Positions 17,292 through 25,977 of a stretch of 64,000 bases of DNA are shown in pieces. The stretch lies in contig JAYRJL010000006.1 in the NCBI GenBank assembly GCA_041906305.1, positions 124,001 through 188,000 of the forward strand, read 5' to 3'. The notes beneath the pieces are model-generated. The model was not told the origin of the DNA, did not search any database, and saw only the letters and a list, made by a program, of their open reading frames with translations. How positions within the stretch are numbered: the stretch's first letter is position 1; the number at the start of each line of letters is the position of its first letter. Made by a program: the position numbers and the translations under genes. The stretch comes from SHVZ01 sp041906305. GTDB taxonomy: Bacteria; Pseudomonadota; Alphaproteobacteria; SHVZ01.

Positions 17292-18010
17292 GCATCGCCA
17301 CCGGAGGCAAGGCGATCTACGGCGCCCGCCTCGGCATTCTGATGCTGGAGGCGCGCTTCCCGCGTATCAACGGCGACATGGGCAACGCGCAGACTTGGCC
17401 CTTCCCCGTCCTCTACAAGGTCGTCCGCGACGCCTCGCCCGAGCGCGTGGTGCGCCGCCGCGCGGAAGGGCTGCTTCCGGCCTTCCTCGATGCCGCCGAG
17501 GAACTGGTCCGGCTCGGCGCCGACGCCATCACCACCAACTGCGGCTTCCTCTCCCTGTTCCAGGCCGAGCTCGCCGCACGCGTGAAGGTGCCGGTTGCGA
17601 CGTCGAGCCTGATGCAGATCCCGATGGTCCAGGCGACCCTGCCGCCGGGAAAGCGCGTCGGCGTGCTGACCGTCGACGCGCGCTCCCTGACGCCCGATCA
17701 CCTGAAGGCCGCCGGCGCGCCTTCTGACACGCCCATCGTCGGAACGGAGAGTGGCCGCGAGTTCACACGCGTGCTGATCGGCAACGAGGAGCGGCTCGAC
17801 ATCGCCGCGGCGGAGCAGGACTTGCTCGATGCCGGCCGCACCCTGGTCGCGAGGCATCCCGACGTCGGCGCCCTGGTGCTCGAATGCACGAACATGGCGC
17901 CCTACTCGGCCGCTCTCCGGAAGGCGCTGAACCTTCCCGTCTACGATATCGTCGGCTTCATCACCTGGTTTCACTCAGGCCTGGAGCCGAGGCGCTTCTC
18001 CCAGAGCTGA
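17288..18010 (+). CDS. aspartate/glutamate/hydantoin racemase superfamily protein
   Basis: The 240-residue product starts at a GTG that overlaps the preceding stop (GTGA), a sign of coupling. The two conserved cysteines of the Asp/Glu racemase superfamily are present in ITTNCGFLSLFQ and LVLECTNMAPYS, placed as in cofactor-independent racemases and maleate isomerases. It fits a cluster that handles amino-acid stereoisomers. The exact substrate (aspartate, hydantoin or other) is unknown. Its last 40 bases overlap the end of the convergent GT41 gene on the other strand. Confidence 0.82.
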   Translation: MSIATGGKAIYGARLGILMLEARFPRINGDMGNAQTWPFPVLYKVVRDASPERVVRRRAEGLLPAFLDAAEELVRLGADAITTNCGFLSLFQAELAARVKVPVATSSLMQIPMVQATLPPGKRVGVLTVDARSLTPDHLKAAGAPSDTPIVGTESGREFTRVLIGNEERLDIAAAEQDLLDAGRTLVARHPDVGALVLECTNMAPYSAALRKALNLPVYDIVGFITWFHSGLEPRRFSQS

Positions 18011-19359
18011 CGGTAGGCCGCCTCCAGCTCGCGTGCCTGCCGCACGCGCGGCTCGGAGTCGGGGAGAACGCGACCGACGGACTCGGCGGTGATCCGCACA
18101 TAGTCGTCGGCATCGCGGGCGACCAGGTCGCTCAAGCCCGTCCGCATCAGCAGCGACAGCGTCTGTCGCGACAGCGGTCGTTCGCCGGGAAACGTAACCA
18201 CCGGCACACCCGCTGCCAGGGCCTCTTGGGTCGTCATGCCGCCCGAGAACGGGAACGGGTCGAGCGCGACATCGATCTCGTCATAGGTCTTGAGGTGCAA
18301 GCCGTTTGGGACCGCGCCGCGCAAATCGAGCCGATGCTCGGCGATGCCATGGGCGGCGAAGGCATCTGCGACCAGGCTGCGCAACCAAGGCTGGTCCAGC
18401 CCCGCCGTCTGCAGCAGCAGGCGGGCCTCCGGCACGTCGTTCAGCAGCCGGGCCCAAAGCGCGATCACCGGCGGCGACATCTTCGCGAGCTTGTTGAGCG
18501 AGCCAAACATCGGCCGCCCGGCACGGGAACGGCTGCGAAGCTTCGGCGCCATCAGCCGCCCCGAGGCCAAGCGATGAACGGTCTCGGTGAAGTGTGCCCC
18601 GGTCGGCGCCTCCCAGGGATCGGAGATCGCCGCATCCATCGCCGTCAGGCCGGTCGTCGCGCCATACCCCAGGAACGACACCTGCACTGGGGCCGGCTTT
18701 CGTGCGAAGGCGAGCAGCCGGTTCCCCCAGGTATGGCCGGCGAGATCGACCAGCACGTCGATGCCGTCGCCATGGATGCGGCGGGCGAGTGCCACATCGT
18801 CGAGATCGGATGTCCGCCGCCATGCCTCGGCCGGCACGCGGAACCGTTCGGTGATCTCATCCTCGTTGAGCCGATCGGAATAGACGTAGACCTCGACAGA
18901 TGACGGATCGTGGCGCGGCAGCGTCGACAGCAGCAGGCGCCCGACCGGATGGTTGCCGAGATCGGCGGAGACATAGCCGACGCGGAGCGTCTTGCGCGGC
19001 ACGGGCTCGTGCGCGAAGCGCTCCAGCAGATCAGCATGTCGTCGCGCCCAGGCGCGATGTGCCGCGACCAGCTTTGCATCGTCGATATCCGGATCGAACT
19101 GCGCGAGATAGAGCGCCGCGCTCTCGATCTCGGGGCTGCCGATATCGGCAAAGGGATCGAGACAGGATTCCGCCAGGTCCACCGCTCCGCCCCGCCGAGC
19201 GAGCGTGTTCGGCAGGTCGAGCGCCTTAAGGAGATCGGCGCGCCAGGCATGGCAGGCCGGATCGTCCGGCCGCCGCTTCAGCCCTCGCTCGGCAAGGTCG
19301 AGCGCGGCAAGCCGCCGCGCGGCGAGATGCAGGCGGCGTGGCGCATCATCGGTCGCCAC
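17971..19359 (-). CDS. GT41 (O-GlcNAc transferase/SPINDLY-type) glycosyltransferase, short form
   Basis: The 462-residue product is a bacterial GT41 protein. A short N-terminal helical part (about residues 1-125) is followed by the catalytic region. It opens with LRVGYVSADLGNHPVGRLL, which holds the family histidine, and continues with VQVSFLGYGATTGLTAMD, the lysine segment FGSLNKLAKMSPPVIALWARLL and the UDP-binding DPFPFSGGMTTQEALAAGVPVVTFPG. No ATG lies near the required start; GTG at 19359 with GGCGGGAA upstream is the best choice and overlaps the nagA stop by 14 bases. Such enzymes move GlcNAc or other sugars from UDP donors onto proteins. The TPR array is much reduced compared with the copy at 22399, so target choice may differ. 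Confidence 0.85.
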   Translation of the reverse strand: MATDDAPRRLHLAARRLAALDLAERGLKRRPDDPACHAWRADLLKALDLPNTLARRGGAVDLAESCLDPFADIGSPEIESAALYLAQFDPDIDDAKLVAAHRAWARRHADLLERFAHEPVPRKTLRVGYVSADLGNHPVGRLLLSTLPRHDPSSVEVYVYSDRLNEDEITERFRVPAEAWRRTSDLDDVALARRIHGDGIDVLVDLAGHTWGNRLLAFARKPAPVQVSFLGYGATTGLTAMDAAISDPWEAPTGAHFTETVHRLASGRLMAPKLRSRSRAGRPMFGSLNKLAKMSPPVIALWARLLNDVPEARLLLQTAGLDQPWLRSLVADAFAAHGIAEHRLDLRGAVPNGLHLKTYDEIDVALDPFPFSGGMTTQEALAAGVPVVTFPGERPLSRQTLSLLMRTGLSDLVARDADDYVRITAESVGRVLPDSEPRVRQARELEAAYRQLWEKRLGSRPE

Positions 19360-20479
19360 GTTCCCCGCCGATCCAGGTGTCGGTGACCCGGAGCTTGCTG
19401 TCGAGCAGGACGAGATCTGCGCGCTGTCCCGCCGCGATGCGGCCGCGATCGTCGAGGCCGAGGGCGCGCGCCGGATAGAGCGACGCCATGCGCAGCGCCT
19501 CCTCGAGATCGAGTCCCAGCATCCCAACCGCGTTCGACACTGCGCGCGCCATGTCGAGGTCTGCACCGGCGATAGTACCGTCGGCACCGACGAGGCGTCC
19601 GCCCTCGGCGCGGATCGGCCGGCCGCCGAGATCGAAGGCGGCAGGACCGCCGGCGGCCGGCGGCATCGCGTCGGTGACCAGGATCATCGTGCCCTTCGGC
19701 TTGGCCGAGATGGCGGCACGCAGAACCGCCGGGTGTACGTGATGGCCATCGACGATGAGCCCGCACCAGGCCGGCTTGTGATCGAGCGCGGCGCCGACCA
19801 TGCCCGGCGCCCGCGAGGCCAGCGGCGTCATGGCGTTGAACAGGTGCGTCACGCCGGCGATGCCCCTGGCGAACCCCGACATCGCCTGGTCGTAGTCGGC
19901 ATCCGTGTGGCCGGCGGCGACGATCACGCCGGCGCGGGTCAGCCGCTCGATCAGTCCCCCCGGTGCCTGTTCCGGTGCCAGCGTGACCAACGTGCGGCCG
20001 ACCGGCAGCTCGTCCAGCAGCACGAGATCGCCCTGGTTCGGCGCTCTCACGTACTGGACGTCGTGAATGCCGCGCTTCGCCGGATTGAGGAAGGGTCCTT
20101 CGAGATGGATGCCGAGCAGGCCCGGCACCCGCGCATCGAGCGCCTGGCGCGTCGCCTCGACGGCGGCGGCCATCTTCTCGGTCGAGTCGGTGATGAAGGT
20201 GACGAGAAAGCCGGTCGTTCCACAAGCTCGATGGGCGGCCCCGATGGCGCGGATCGCGTCGGCCGTCGGCGTCGCGTTGAACAGCACGCCGCCGCCGCCA
20301 TTGACCTGCAGGTCGACGAAGCCCGGTGCCAGCAGGCCGTCGATGGCGATGCGCTCCACGCCCTTGGGCGTGTCGCCGTCGGGCACCACGGCTGCGACAC
20401 TCTCGCCCTCGATCAGCACCGCGAGGCCGGCGCGGATCGTCTCGCCGTCGAAGACGCGGGCGCCGGTGAGCGCTTTCAC
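19346..20479 (-). CDS. nagA: N-acetylglucosamine-6-phosphate deacetylase
   Basis: The 377-residue amidohydrolase has the NagA signatures GIHLEGPFLNPAKRGIHD (metal glutamate), AAGHTDADYDQA and GVTHLFNAMT (metal histidines), and the catalytic aspartate in ILVTDAMPPA. It removes acetate from GlcNAc-6-phosphate to give glucosamine-6-phosphate. The GTG start overlaps the upstream AgaS-like gene's stop (GTGA). MurQ, encoded divergently, makes its substrate and the AgaS-like enzyme uses its product, so the three form a salvage line for cell-wall amino sugars. Confidence 0.93.
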   Translation of the reverse strand: MKALTGARVFDGETIRAGLAVLIEGESVAAVVPDGDTPKGVERIAIDGLLAPGFVDLQVNGGGGVLFNATPTADAIRAIGAAHRACGTTGFLVTFITDSTEKMAAAVEATRQALDARVPGLLGIHLEGPFLNPAKRGIHDVQYVRAPNQGDLVLLDELPVGRTLVTLAPEQAPGGLIERLTRAGVIVAAGHTDADYDQAMSGFARGIAGVTHLFNAMTPLASRAPGMVGAALDHKPAWCGLIVDGHHVHPAVLRAAISAKPKGTMILVTDAMPPAAGGPAAFDLGGRPIRAEGGRLVGADGTIAGADLDMARAVSNAVGMLGLDLEEALRMASLYPARALGLDDRGRIAAGQRADLVLLDSKLRVTDTWIGGERGDR

Positions 20480-21474
20480 AGCGTCTCCGTGACCTTGCGG
20501 AGATGGCGCGGATGGTCCGGGTCGATCCCGCGCGCGACCGCGGCCCTGGCCACCCAGGGATAAAACACCTGCGCCTCGAGGATCAGGTCGAGCGCCGGAT
20601 GCAGCGGTGCGGCGCCCCTCGGCACGCGCGTCACGAAAGCGCCCTTCTCGGCGACCTTGGCGAGCGTGTCTTCCATCGACGGCTTTGCCTCGTCGTCCTG
20701 GACGAAGGCCAATACCGGAAAGCCCGGCTCGACCAGCGTCACGGGCCCGTGCAAAACCTCCGCACTGGAATAGGCCTCGGCATGGAGGCCGAGCACTTCC
20801 TTCAGCTTGAGCGCCGCCTCGGAAGCGATCGCGAAGCCCAGGCCCCGGCCGACCACGAAGAACGACGCGGCCTTGCCGAGCGGGAGCTCCCAGTCGGTCT
20901 TCGCCGCTTGCGCCAGCGCGACCGGCAGACGCTCCATCGCGTCCATGAGCATTTTGTCGCCGGCCCAGACCGCGACGAGCTGGGTCAGCGCCGTCAGCGA
21001 AGTGATGAACGACTTGGTCGCGGCGACGCTGGTCTCCGCGCCCGCGCCCAGCGGCACGACGCAGTCGGACACCTTCGCCAGCGGCGACTCGACGTCGTTG
21101 ACGAGCGCCACCGTCATCGCGCCCGCCGCCTTCGCCGCCTCGGCCTGGACCACCAGGTCGGGACTGCGGCCGGACTGGGAGACCGAGAGGAACAGCGCGC
21201 CGTCGAGCTTCATCGGCGTCCTGTAGAGCGTCGAGACCGACGGCGCCGAAGCGGCGGTGAAGATGCCGAGCCGCGTCTCGATCAGGTACTTGCCGAAGCG
21301 GGCGGCATGCGAGGACGAGCCGCGCGCACCGGTGACGATGAAGCGCGGCGGCTTGGACCTGAGGCGACGCACGACCTCGGCGATCGCGCCGTTGTTGGCG
21401 GCGAGCTGTCGGGCGACGCGGTCGGGCGCTTCGAGCGCCTCGGTCAGAAGACGAGGTGTCACGGTTCCAGCCAT
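20476..21474 (-). CDS. SIS-domain glucosamine-6-phosphate deaminase/isomerase (AgaS/NagB-II type)
   Basis: The protein has two sugar-isomerase domains. The first contains VTGARGSSSHAARFGKYL and SVSQSGRSPDLV; the second contains VVGRGLGFAIASEAALKLKE and the C-terminal HPRHLRKVTET typical of GlmS-like isomerases. There is no glutaminase domain, so it should work as a deaminase turning glucosamine-6-phosphate into fructose-6-phosphate and ammonia. The start at 21474 (MAGTVTPRLL) gives 332 residues; an upstream in-frame ATG at 21528 would run into the divergent murQ start. It is coupled to nagA by a GTGA overlap. Confidence 0.88.
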   Translation of the reverse strand: MAGTVTPRLLTEALEAPDRVARQLAANNGAIAEVVRRLRSKPPRFIVTGARGSSSHAARFGKYLIETRLGIFTAASAPSVSTLYRTPMKLDGALFLSVSQSGRSPDLVVQAEAAKAAGAMTVALVNDVESPLAKVSDCVVPLGAGAETSVAATKSFITSLTALTQLVAVWAGDKMLMDAMERLPVALAQAAKTDWELPLGKAASFFVVGRGLGFAIASEAALKLKEVLGLHAEAYSSAEVLHGPVTLVEPGFPVLAFVQDDEAKPSMEDTLAKVAEKGAFVTRVPRGAAPLHPALDLILEAQVFYPWVARAAVARGIDPDHPRHLRKVTETL

Positions 21475-21520
21475 TCCCACCGGATGGTAGCATGCGCGCC
21501 TTACCGAATCCGGGAGTCGC

Positions 21521-22402
21521 ATGTCCACCGAATCCGTCGGCGCTCGCTATCACGGCCTGGATGCCTGGCCGAGCCGCGACATCCTGGACGTCTTCGTCGA
21601 AGGCCAGATGGCGGCCATCGCCGCCGTCCGCGCTGCCGTGCCCCAGATCGAGGCAGCCGCCGAGGCGGTGACCAAGCGGATGCGAGACGGCGGCCGCCTC
21701 GTCTATGTCGGCGCCGGCACCTCCGGCCGCCTGGCCCTTCTCGACGGCGTCGAGCTGATGCCGACCTTCGACTGGCCGGACGACCGCGTCGTCTACCTGA
21801 TCGCCGGCGGCGAGAAGGCGCTGACCCGCGCCGTCGAAGGGGCGGAGGACGACCGCGAGGCCGGCAGGCGCGATATACAGAACGCCAAGGTGACGGCGAA
21901 GGATGCGGTGATCGCGGTCGCCGCCAGCGGCACCACGCCCTACACCATCGCCGCGATCGAGGCCGGACGGGCCGCCGGCGCGCTCGGGATCGGCATCGCC
22001 AACAACCCCGCGGCGCCGCTGCTGGCGGCAGCGGAACTTCCGATCCTGCTCGATACGGGCGCCGAGGCGATCGGCGGTTCGACCCGGATGAAGGCCGGCA
22101 CCGCCCAGAAGGCGACGCTCAACCTGCTCTCGTCCCTGGTGATGACCAGGCTCGGCCGCGTCCACGACGGCTACATGGTCGACCTGCGTGCCACCAACAT
22201 CAAGCTCAGGAAGCGCAGCGAGCGGATGCTGATGGAGATGACCGGCGCCCCCGAGAGTGCCGCGCGCGATGCGCTCCAGCGTTGCGCCGGCCGGGTGAAG
22301 CCGGCCGTGCTGGTGATCGGGGGCCTATCGCCGGAAGCCGCAGACAAGGCACTGGCCCAGGCCGGCGGCAGCCTCAGGCTCGCGCTCAAGACTCGCGCAT
22401 GA
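21521..22402 (+). CDS. murQ: N-acetylmuramic acid 6-phosphate etherase
   Basis: The 293-residue product has a single SIS domain with VYVGAGTSGRLALLDGVEL and the family run AEAIGGSTRMKAGTAQKATLNLLS near residues 185-208. It cleaves the lactyl ether of MurNAc-6-phosphate to GlcNAc-6-phosphate and D-lactate in peptidoglycan recycling. Length and motifs are normal. It is divergent from agaS-nagA with about 46 bases between starts, a likely shared control region. It overlaps the downstream GT41 gene by ATGA, so the etherase and the glycosyltransferase are translated together. Confidence 0.94.
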   Translation: MSTESVGARYHGLDAWPSRDILDVFVEGQMAAIAAVRAAVPQIEAAAEAVTKRMRDGGRLVYVGAGTSGRLALLDGVELMPTFDWPDDRVVYLIAGGEKALTRAVEGAEDDREAGRRDIQNAKVTAKDAVIAVAASGTTPYTIAAIEAGRAAGALGIGIANNPAAPLLAAAELPILLDTGAEAIGGSTRMKAGTAQKATLNLLSSLVMTRLGRVHDGYMVDLRATNIKLRKRSERMLMEMTGAPESAARDALQRCAGRVKPAVLVIGGLSPEAADKALAQAGGSLRLALKTRA

Positions 22403-24450
22403 ACCGTCACGAGAGGCGGGCCCAGGCGAAGCTGGGCGCGTCCGATCCACGGCTGGAGCAGGGTTTCGCCGCTTTCCAGGAGGGGCGCCTGGACGAGGCG
22501 GAAGCGACCGTCGCGTCGGTGCTGAAGCAGAGCCCGCGCGACGCGACCGCCCTCCACATCGCCGGCCTCGTCGCCTTCCAGCGCGGCGATGCCAAGCTCG
22601 CGATCGAGCGGCTGTCGGCGGCCGTCCGGCACAAGCCGGACTATGCCGAGGCGCAGAACAATTTCGGGCGCATCCTGCTGATCCTCGACCGGGCCGCCGA
22701 AGCCGCGACCCGGTTCCGCGCGGCGCTCAGGCAGGCGCCCCTGGTCGCCGAGGTGCATGGACATCTCGGCGAGGCCCTGCTGGCGGAAAGGGAGGTCGGC
22801 GCGGCCGCCGGCTCGTTCCGGCGTGCGCTGGCGCTGGATCCCCGCATCCCGTCCGCCCTGGCAGGGATCGGCACGATCACCGCCGCCCTCGGCAGCCCGC
22901 AGCGTGCCGGGGCCTGGCACATGCGTGCGCTCGCGGTATCGCCCGGACTCCCGGCGAGCCTGCGCGGCCTTGGCGAGGCACGCCTCCTCGCCGGCGATCC
23001 GGCCGGTGCGATCGCCGGCTTCGAGAGCGCGCTCCACGCCATGCCCCAGGACATGGCGCTGCTCGGCAACCTCGCCGTCGCCTGGCGGGAGGCGGGACGG
23101 CTGGATCGCGGCCTCGGCTATCAGCGTCGCATCCTGGCGCTGCAGCCGGCGACCGCGACAGCCTTGGGGCACGTATCGCAGGGACTCCTCGCCCTCGGCC
23201 GTCCGGACGAAGCGCTTGCGATCGCACGCCGCCGGCTTGCGACGGAGTCGTCGGAGTCGGCGCGAAAGTCCGTCCGCGCGATGCTGCTCTACGCGCCGGG
23301 GCTCGATCCCGGTCTCGCGGCGGCGGTACGGCGCCGCTTGGCCCCTGTCTCCGCCCCGGCACCGCGCTGGCGCACCGCGTCCGAGCCGCATCGTCGTCTG
23401 CGCGTCGCTTACCTGTCGTCGGACTTCCGCGACCATCCGGTCGCCCGCAGCCTGATGCCGCTGATCTCGGCGCATGATCGATCCCGCATCGAGCCTCGCC
23501 TCTACGGCGAGGTCGCGCGCGAGGATGACGTCACCGAGGAATTCAAGAAGCTCGGCCCCTGGCATTCGACCGTCGGCCTCGACGACGAGGCCTTGGCGCG
23601 CACGCTGCGGAAGGACGGCATCGACATCGCCGTCTTCGTCGCCGGCTCCTTCGACACCAACCGGCTCGAGGTTGCCGCCCGCCGCTGCGCGCCCGTGCAG
23701 ATCAGCCTGCATGACGGCGGAACCAGCGGCATCGCCGCGATCGACGCCCTGATCGCCGATCTTCATCTGGTTCCTCGCGACGAGCGGCATCGCTTCAGCG
23801 AGCGCGTGCTCCGTCTTCCCGATCTCTATCTCCATCAGCCGATCGCCGACGCGCCGGCGCCTTCCCTGCCGGAGGGGGCGCCCGTCTTCGCCGCCGCGGC
23901 CAATCCGGCCAAGCTGAACCCGACGACACTGTCCCTGTGGGCGCGTGTGCTCGAGGCGGTGCCCGAGGCTCGGCTCCGGCTGCGCTACCGGACGGCCTTC
24001 GACGATGCGAGCCTCAAGGCCGAGATCGCCCAGGCGCTGCCGGCGGGGCGGATCGAGTTCGTCGCCGGCGAAGCGTCGGCGGCGAGCCACCTCGCCTTCT
24101 ATCGCGACGCCCATGTCGTGCTCGACACCTGGCCGTTCTCGGGCTCGACCTCGAGCTTCGAGGCGCTGTGGATGGGCGTGCCTGTCGTGACGCTGGCGGG
24201 CCGGTCGATGGCCGAGCGCTGGACCTCGGCGATCCTGGCCGGCATCGGCCGGGAGGAGTGGATTGCCGCCGACGGGGCCGCCTATGTGGCGACGGCAGCG
24301 GCGCTCGTCCAGGATCACGCACGGCTGTCGACCGAACGCTCGGCGCTGAGATCGGCACTGGCGCCGCTGACCGACGGCGCGGCTCGTGCCCGCCGGATCG
24401 AGCGTGCCTATCGCGCGCTGTGGCGGCGGTGGTGCCGGAAGGCTGTCTAG
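22399..24450 (+). CDS. TPR-containing GT41 (O-GlcNAc transferase-like) glycosyltransferase
   Basis: The 683-residue product has an N-terminal array of about seven tetratricopeptide repeats (about residues 15-270, e.g. GRLDEAEATVASVLKQSP, PDYAEAQNNFGRILLIL). A GT41 catalytic region occupies about 330-680: LRVAYLSSDFRDHPVARSL with the family histidine, AANPAKLNPTTLSLWARVL with the lysine segment, and DTWPFSGSTSSFEALWMGVP in the UDP site. The usual WLGYPGTTG segment is altered to SLHDGGTSGIAAID, so donor or acceptor preference may have shifted. The start overlaps the murQ stop (ATGA). The last four bases (CTAG) are shared with the asd stop on the other strand. A soluble protein glycosyltransferase is inferred. 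Confidence 0.88.
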   Translation: MNRHERRAQAKLGASDPRLEQGFAAFQEGRLDEAEATVASVLKQSPRDATALHIAGLVAFQRGDAKLAIERLSAAVRHKPDYAEAQNNFGRILLILDRAAEAATRFRAALRQAPLVAEVHGHLGEALLAEREVGAAAGSFRRALALDPRIPSALAGIGTITAALGSPQRAGAWHMRALAVSPGLPASLRGLGEARLLAGDPAGAIAGFESALHAMPQDMALLGNLAVAWREAGRLDRGLGYQRRILALQPATATALGHVSQGLLALGRPDEALAIARRRLATESSESARKSVRAMLLYAPGLDPGLAAAVRRRLAPVSAPAPRWRTASEPHRRLRVAYLSSDFRDHPVARSLMPLISAHDRSRIEPRLYGEVAREDDVTEEFKKLGPWHSTVGLDDEALARTLRKDGIDIAVFVAGSFDTNRLEVAARRCAPVQISLHDGGTSGIAAIDALIADLHLVPRDERHRFSERVLRLPDLYLHQPIADAPAPSLPEGAPVFAAAANPAKLNPTTLSLWARVLEAVPEARLRLRYRTAFDDASLKAEIAQALPAGRIEFVAGEASAASHLAFYRDAHVVLDTWPFSGSTSSFEALWMGVPVVTLAGRSMAERWTSAILAGIGREEWIAADGAAYVATAAALVQDHARLSTERSALRSALAPLTDGAARARRIERAYRALWRRWCRKAV

Positions 24451-25475
24451 GCCGCCTTTGCCTTCAGCGGCCCCTTGATCAGCGCTTCGGCGATCTGCAC
24501 CGCGTTCAACGCCGCGCCCTTCCTGAGGTTGTCGGCGACGACCCACATCTGCAGGCCATGCCTTACCGAGGGATCGCGGCGGATGCGGCTGACATAGACA
24601 TTGTCCTCGCCGGCGGCCTCGACCGGGGTCACGTAGCCTTCGTCGACGCGGCGGTCGATCACCGAGAGTCCCGGTGACTTGCTCAGGGTCTGGCGCGCGG
24701 TCCGCTCGTCGATCGCGTGCTCGAACTCGACGTTGACCGCCTCGGCATGGCCGACGAAGACCGGCACGCGCACGCAGGTCGCGGCCACCTGGATCTCGCG
24801 GCCGAGGATCTTCTTGGTCTCGTTCACCATCTTCCATTCCTCCTTGGTCGAGCCGTCGTCCATGAAGACGTCGATGTGGGGAATGACGTTGAAGGCGATC
24901 TGCTTGGTGAAGCGTTCCTTCACGATGGGATCGTTCACGTAGATGCCACGGGTCTGGTTGAACAGCTCGTCCATCGCCTCGCGGCCGGCACCCGAAACCG
25001 ACTGATACGTCGCGACCACCACCCGCTTGATCCGGGCGAGATCGTGCAGCGGCTTCAGCGCCATCACCATCTGGATGGTCGAGCAGTTCGGGTTGGCGAC
25101 GATGTTGCGCTTGCCGTAGCCCGACAGCGCCTCAGGATTCACTTCCGGCACCACCAGCGGCACATCCGGGTCCATACGGAAGTGGGAGGTGTTGTCGATC
25201 ACGACGGCGCCTGCCTTGGCGGCTCGGGGCGCATGGACGGCGGAGACCTTGGCACCTGGCGAGGACAGGACGAGGTCGATGCCCTTGAAGTCGAAGCTCG
25301 CCAGATCCTGGACCTTGATCGTCTGGTCTTCGCCGTAGCTGACCTCGCTGCCGATCGAACGCTCGGAGGCCAGCGCCACGACGTCGTCCGCCGGGAAATC
25401 GCGCTCGGCCAGCGTCTTCAGCATTTCGCGCCCGACATTGCCGGTCGCGCCGACCACCGCCAGCCTGTAGCCCAT
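24447..25475 (-). CDS. asd: aspartate-semialdehyde dehydrogenase
   Basis: The 342-residue enzyme reduces aspartyl-4-phosphate to the semialdehyde, the branch point for lysine, threonine, methionine and diaminopimelate. The NADP loop is VVGATGNVGREML at 7-19, the catalytic cysteine is C131 in ANPNCSTIQM, and the substrate-binding QSVSGAGREAMDEL and the later FVGHAEAV are present. The ATG at 25475 is preferred to the GTG one codon earlier. Its stop codon lies in a CTAG shared with the convergent GT41 gene. Confidence 0.96.
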   Translation of the reverse strand: MGYRLAVVGATGNVGREMLKTLAERDFPADDVVALASERSIGSEVSYGEDQTIKVQDLASFDFKGIDLVLSSPGAKVSAVHAPRAAKAGAVVIDNTSHFRMDPDVPLVVPEVNPEALSGYGKRNIVANPNCSTIQMVMALKPLHDLARIKRVVVATYQSVSGAGREAMDELFNQTRGIYVNDPIVKERFTKQIAFNVIPHIDVFMDDGSTKEEWKMVNETKKILGREIQVAATCVRVPVFVGHAEAVNVEFEHAIDERTARQTLSKSPGLSVIDRRVDEGYVTPVEAAGEDNVYVSRIRRDPSVRHGLQMWVVADNLRKGAALNAVQIAEALIKGPLKAKAA

Positions 25476-25569
25476 CACTCGCCTCGATTCTTCAGGTGTG
25501 GGCGCTATCTAGGCTTCCCTACCCGCCGAGGCAAGGTGACAAGCGCGGCCCGAGGCGGGACAATCGGGC

Positions 25570-25899
25570 ATGGACGGACGGTCGCCGAGCTACACCGCCT
25601 TCTGGCCCCGATACCTCCGGGAGCATGGCCGGCCGCTGACCCGCGCGCTCCACTATGTCGGCACCGGACTCGCCCTCATCCTCCTAGGAGTCGCTCTTTT
25701 CCTAGGCGATTGGCGCTTCGTGCCGGCTGCGATCCTCTCGGGCTACCTCTTTGCCTGGGTCGCGCACGCCACGATTCAGCGGAACCGACCGGCGACCTTC
25801 ACCCACCCATGGTGGTCCCTGGTTAGCGATTTCCGCATGTTCGGGCTCTGGATCACCGGCCGGCTGAAGCCGCATTTAGACAAGGCGGAGCGGGAATAG
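25570..25899 (+). CDS. DUF962/Mpo1-like small membrane protein
   Basis: The 109-residue product matches the DUF962 family: FWPRYLREHGRPLTRALHYVGT at the start, two hydrophobic helices (about 33-44 and 50-68), then HATIQRNRPATFTHPWWSL and DFRMFGLWITGRL. The spaced histidines in LHYVG, AHATIQ and THPWW are the ones conserved in yeast Mpo1, an iron-dependent dioxygenase of 2-hydroxy fatty acids. Whether the bacterial short form has that activity is not known to me. It stands alone between asd (divergent) and the receiver-domain gene. Confidence 0.82.
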   Translation: MDGRSPSYTAFWPRYLREHGRPLTRALHYVGTGLALILLGVALFLGDWRFVPAAILSGYLFAWVAHATIQRNRPATFTHPWWSLVSDFRMFGLWITGRLKPHLDKAERE

Positions 25900-25977
25900 C
25901 CCACTCGGGACAAGGGTCTTGCACCCCAGGTCCGGCTGTGGTTTTTTCGCCCACCCTCTCGTCGTGCTGGATCGAGA

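Noticed and set aside
20503..22398. Open plus-strand frame leading into the GT41 gene
   Set aside because: It runs antisense through agaS and across murQ in another frame; only the part from the ATG at 22399 has TPR and GT41 motifs.
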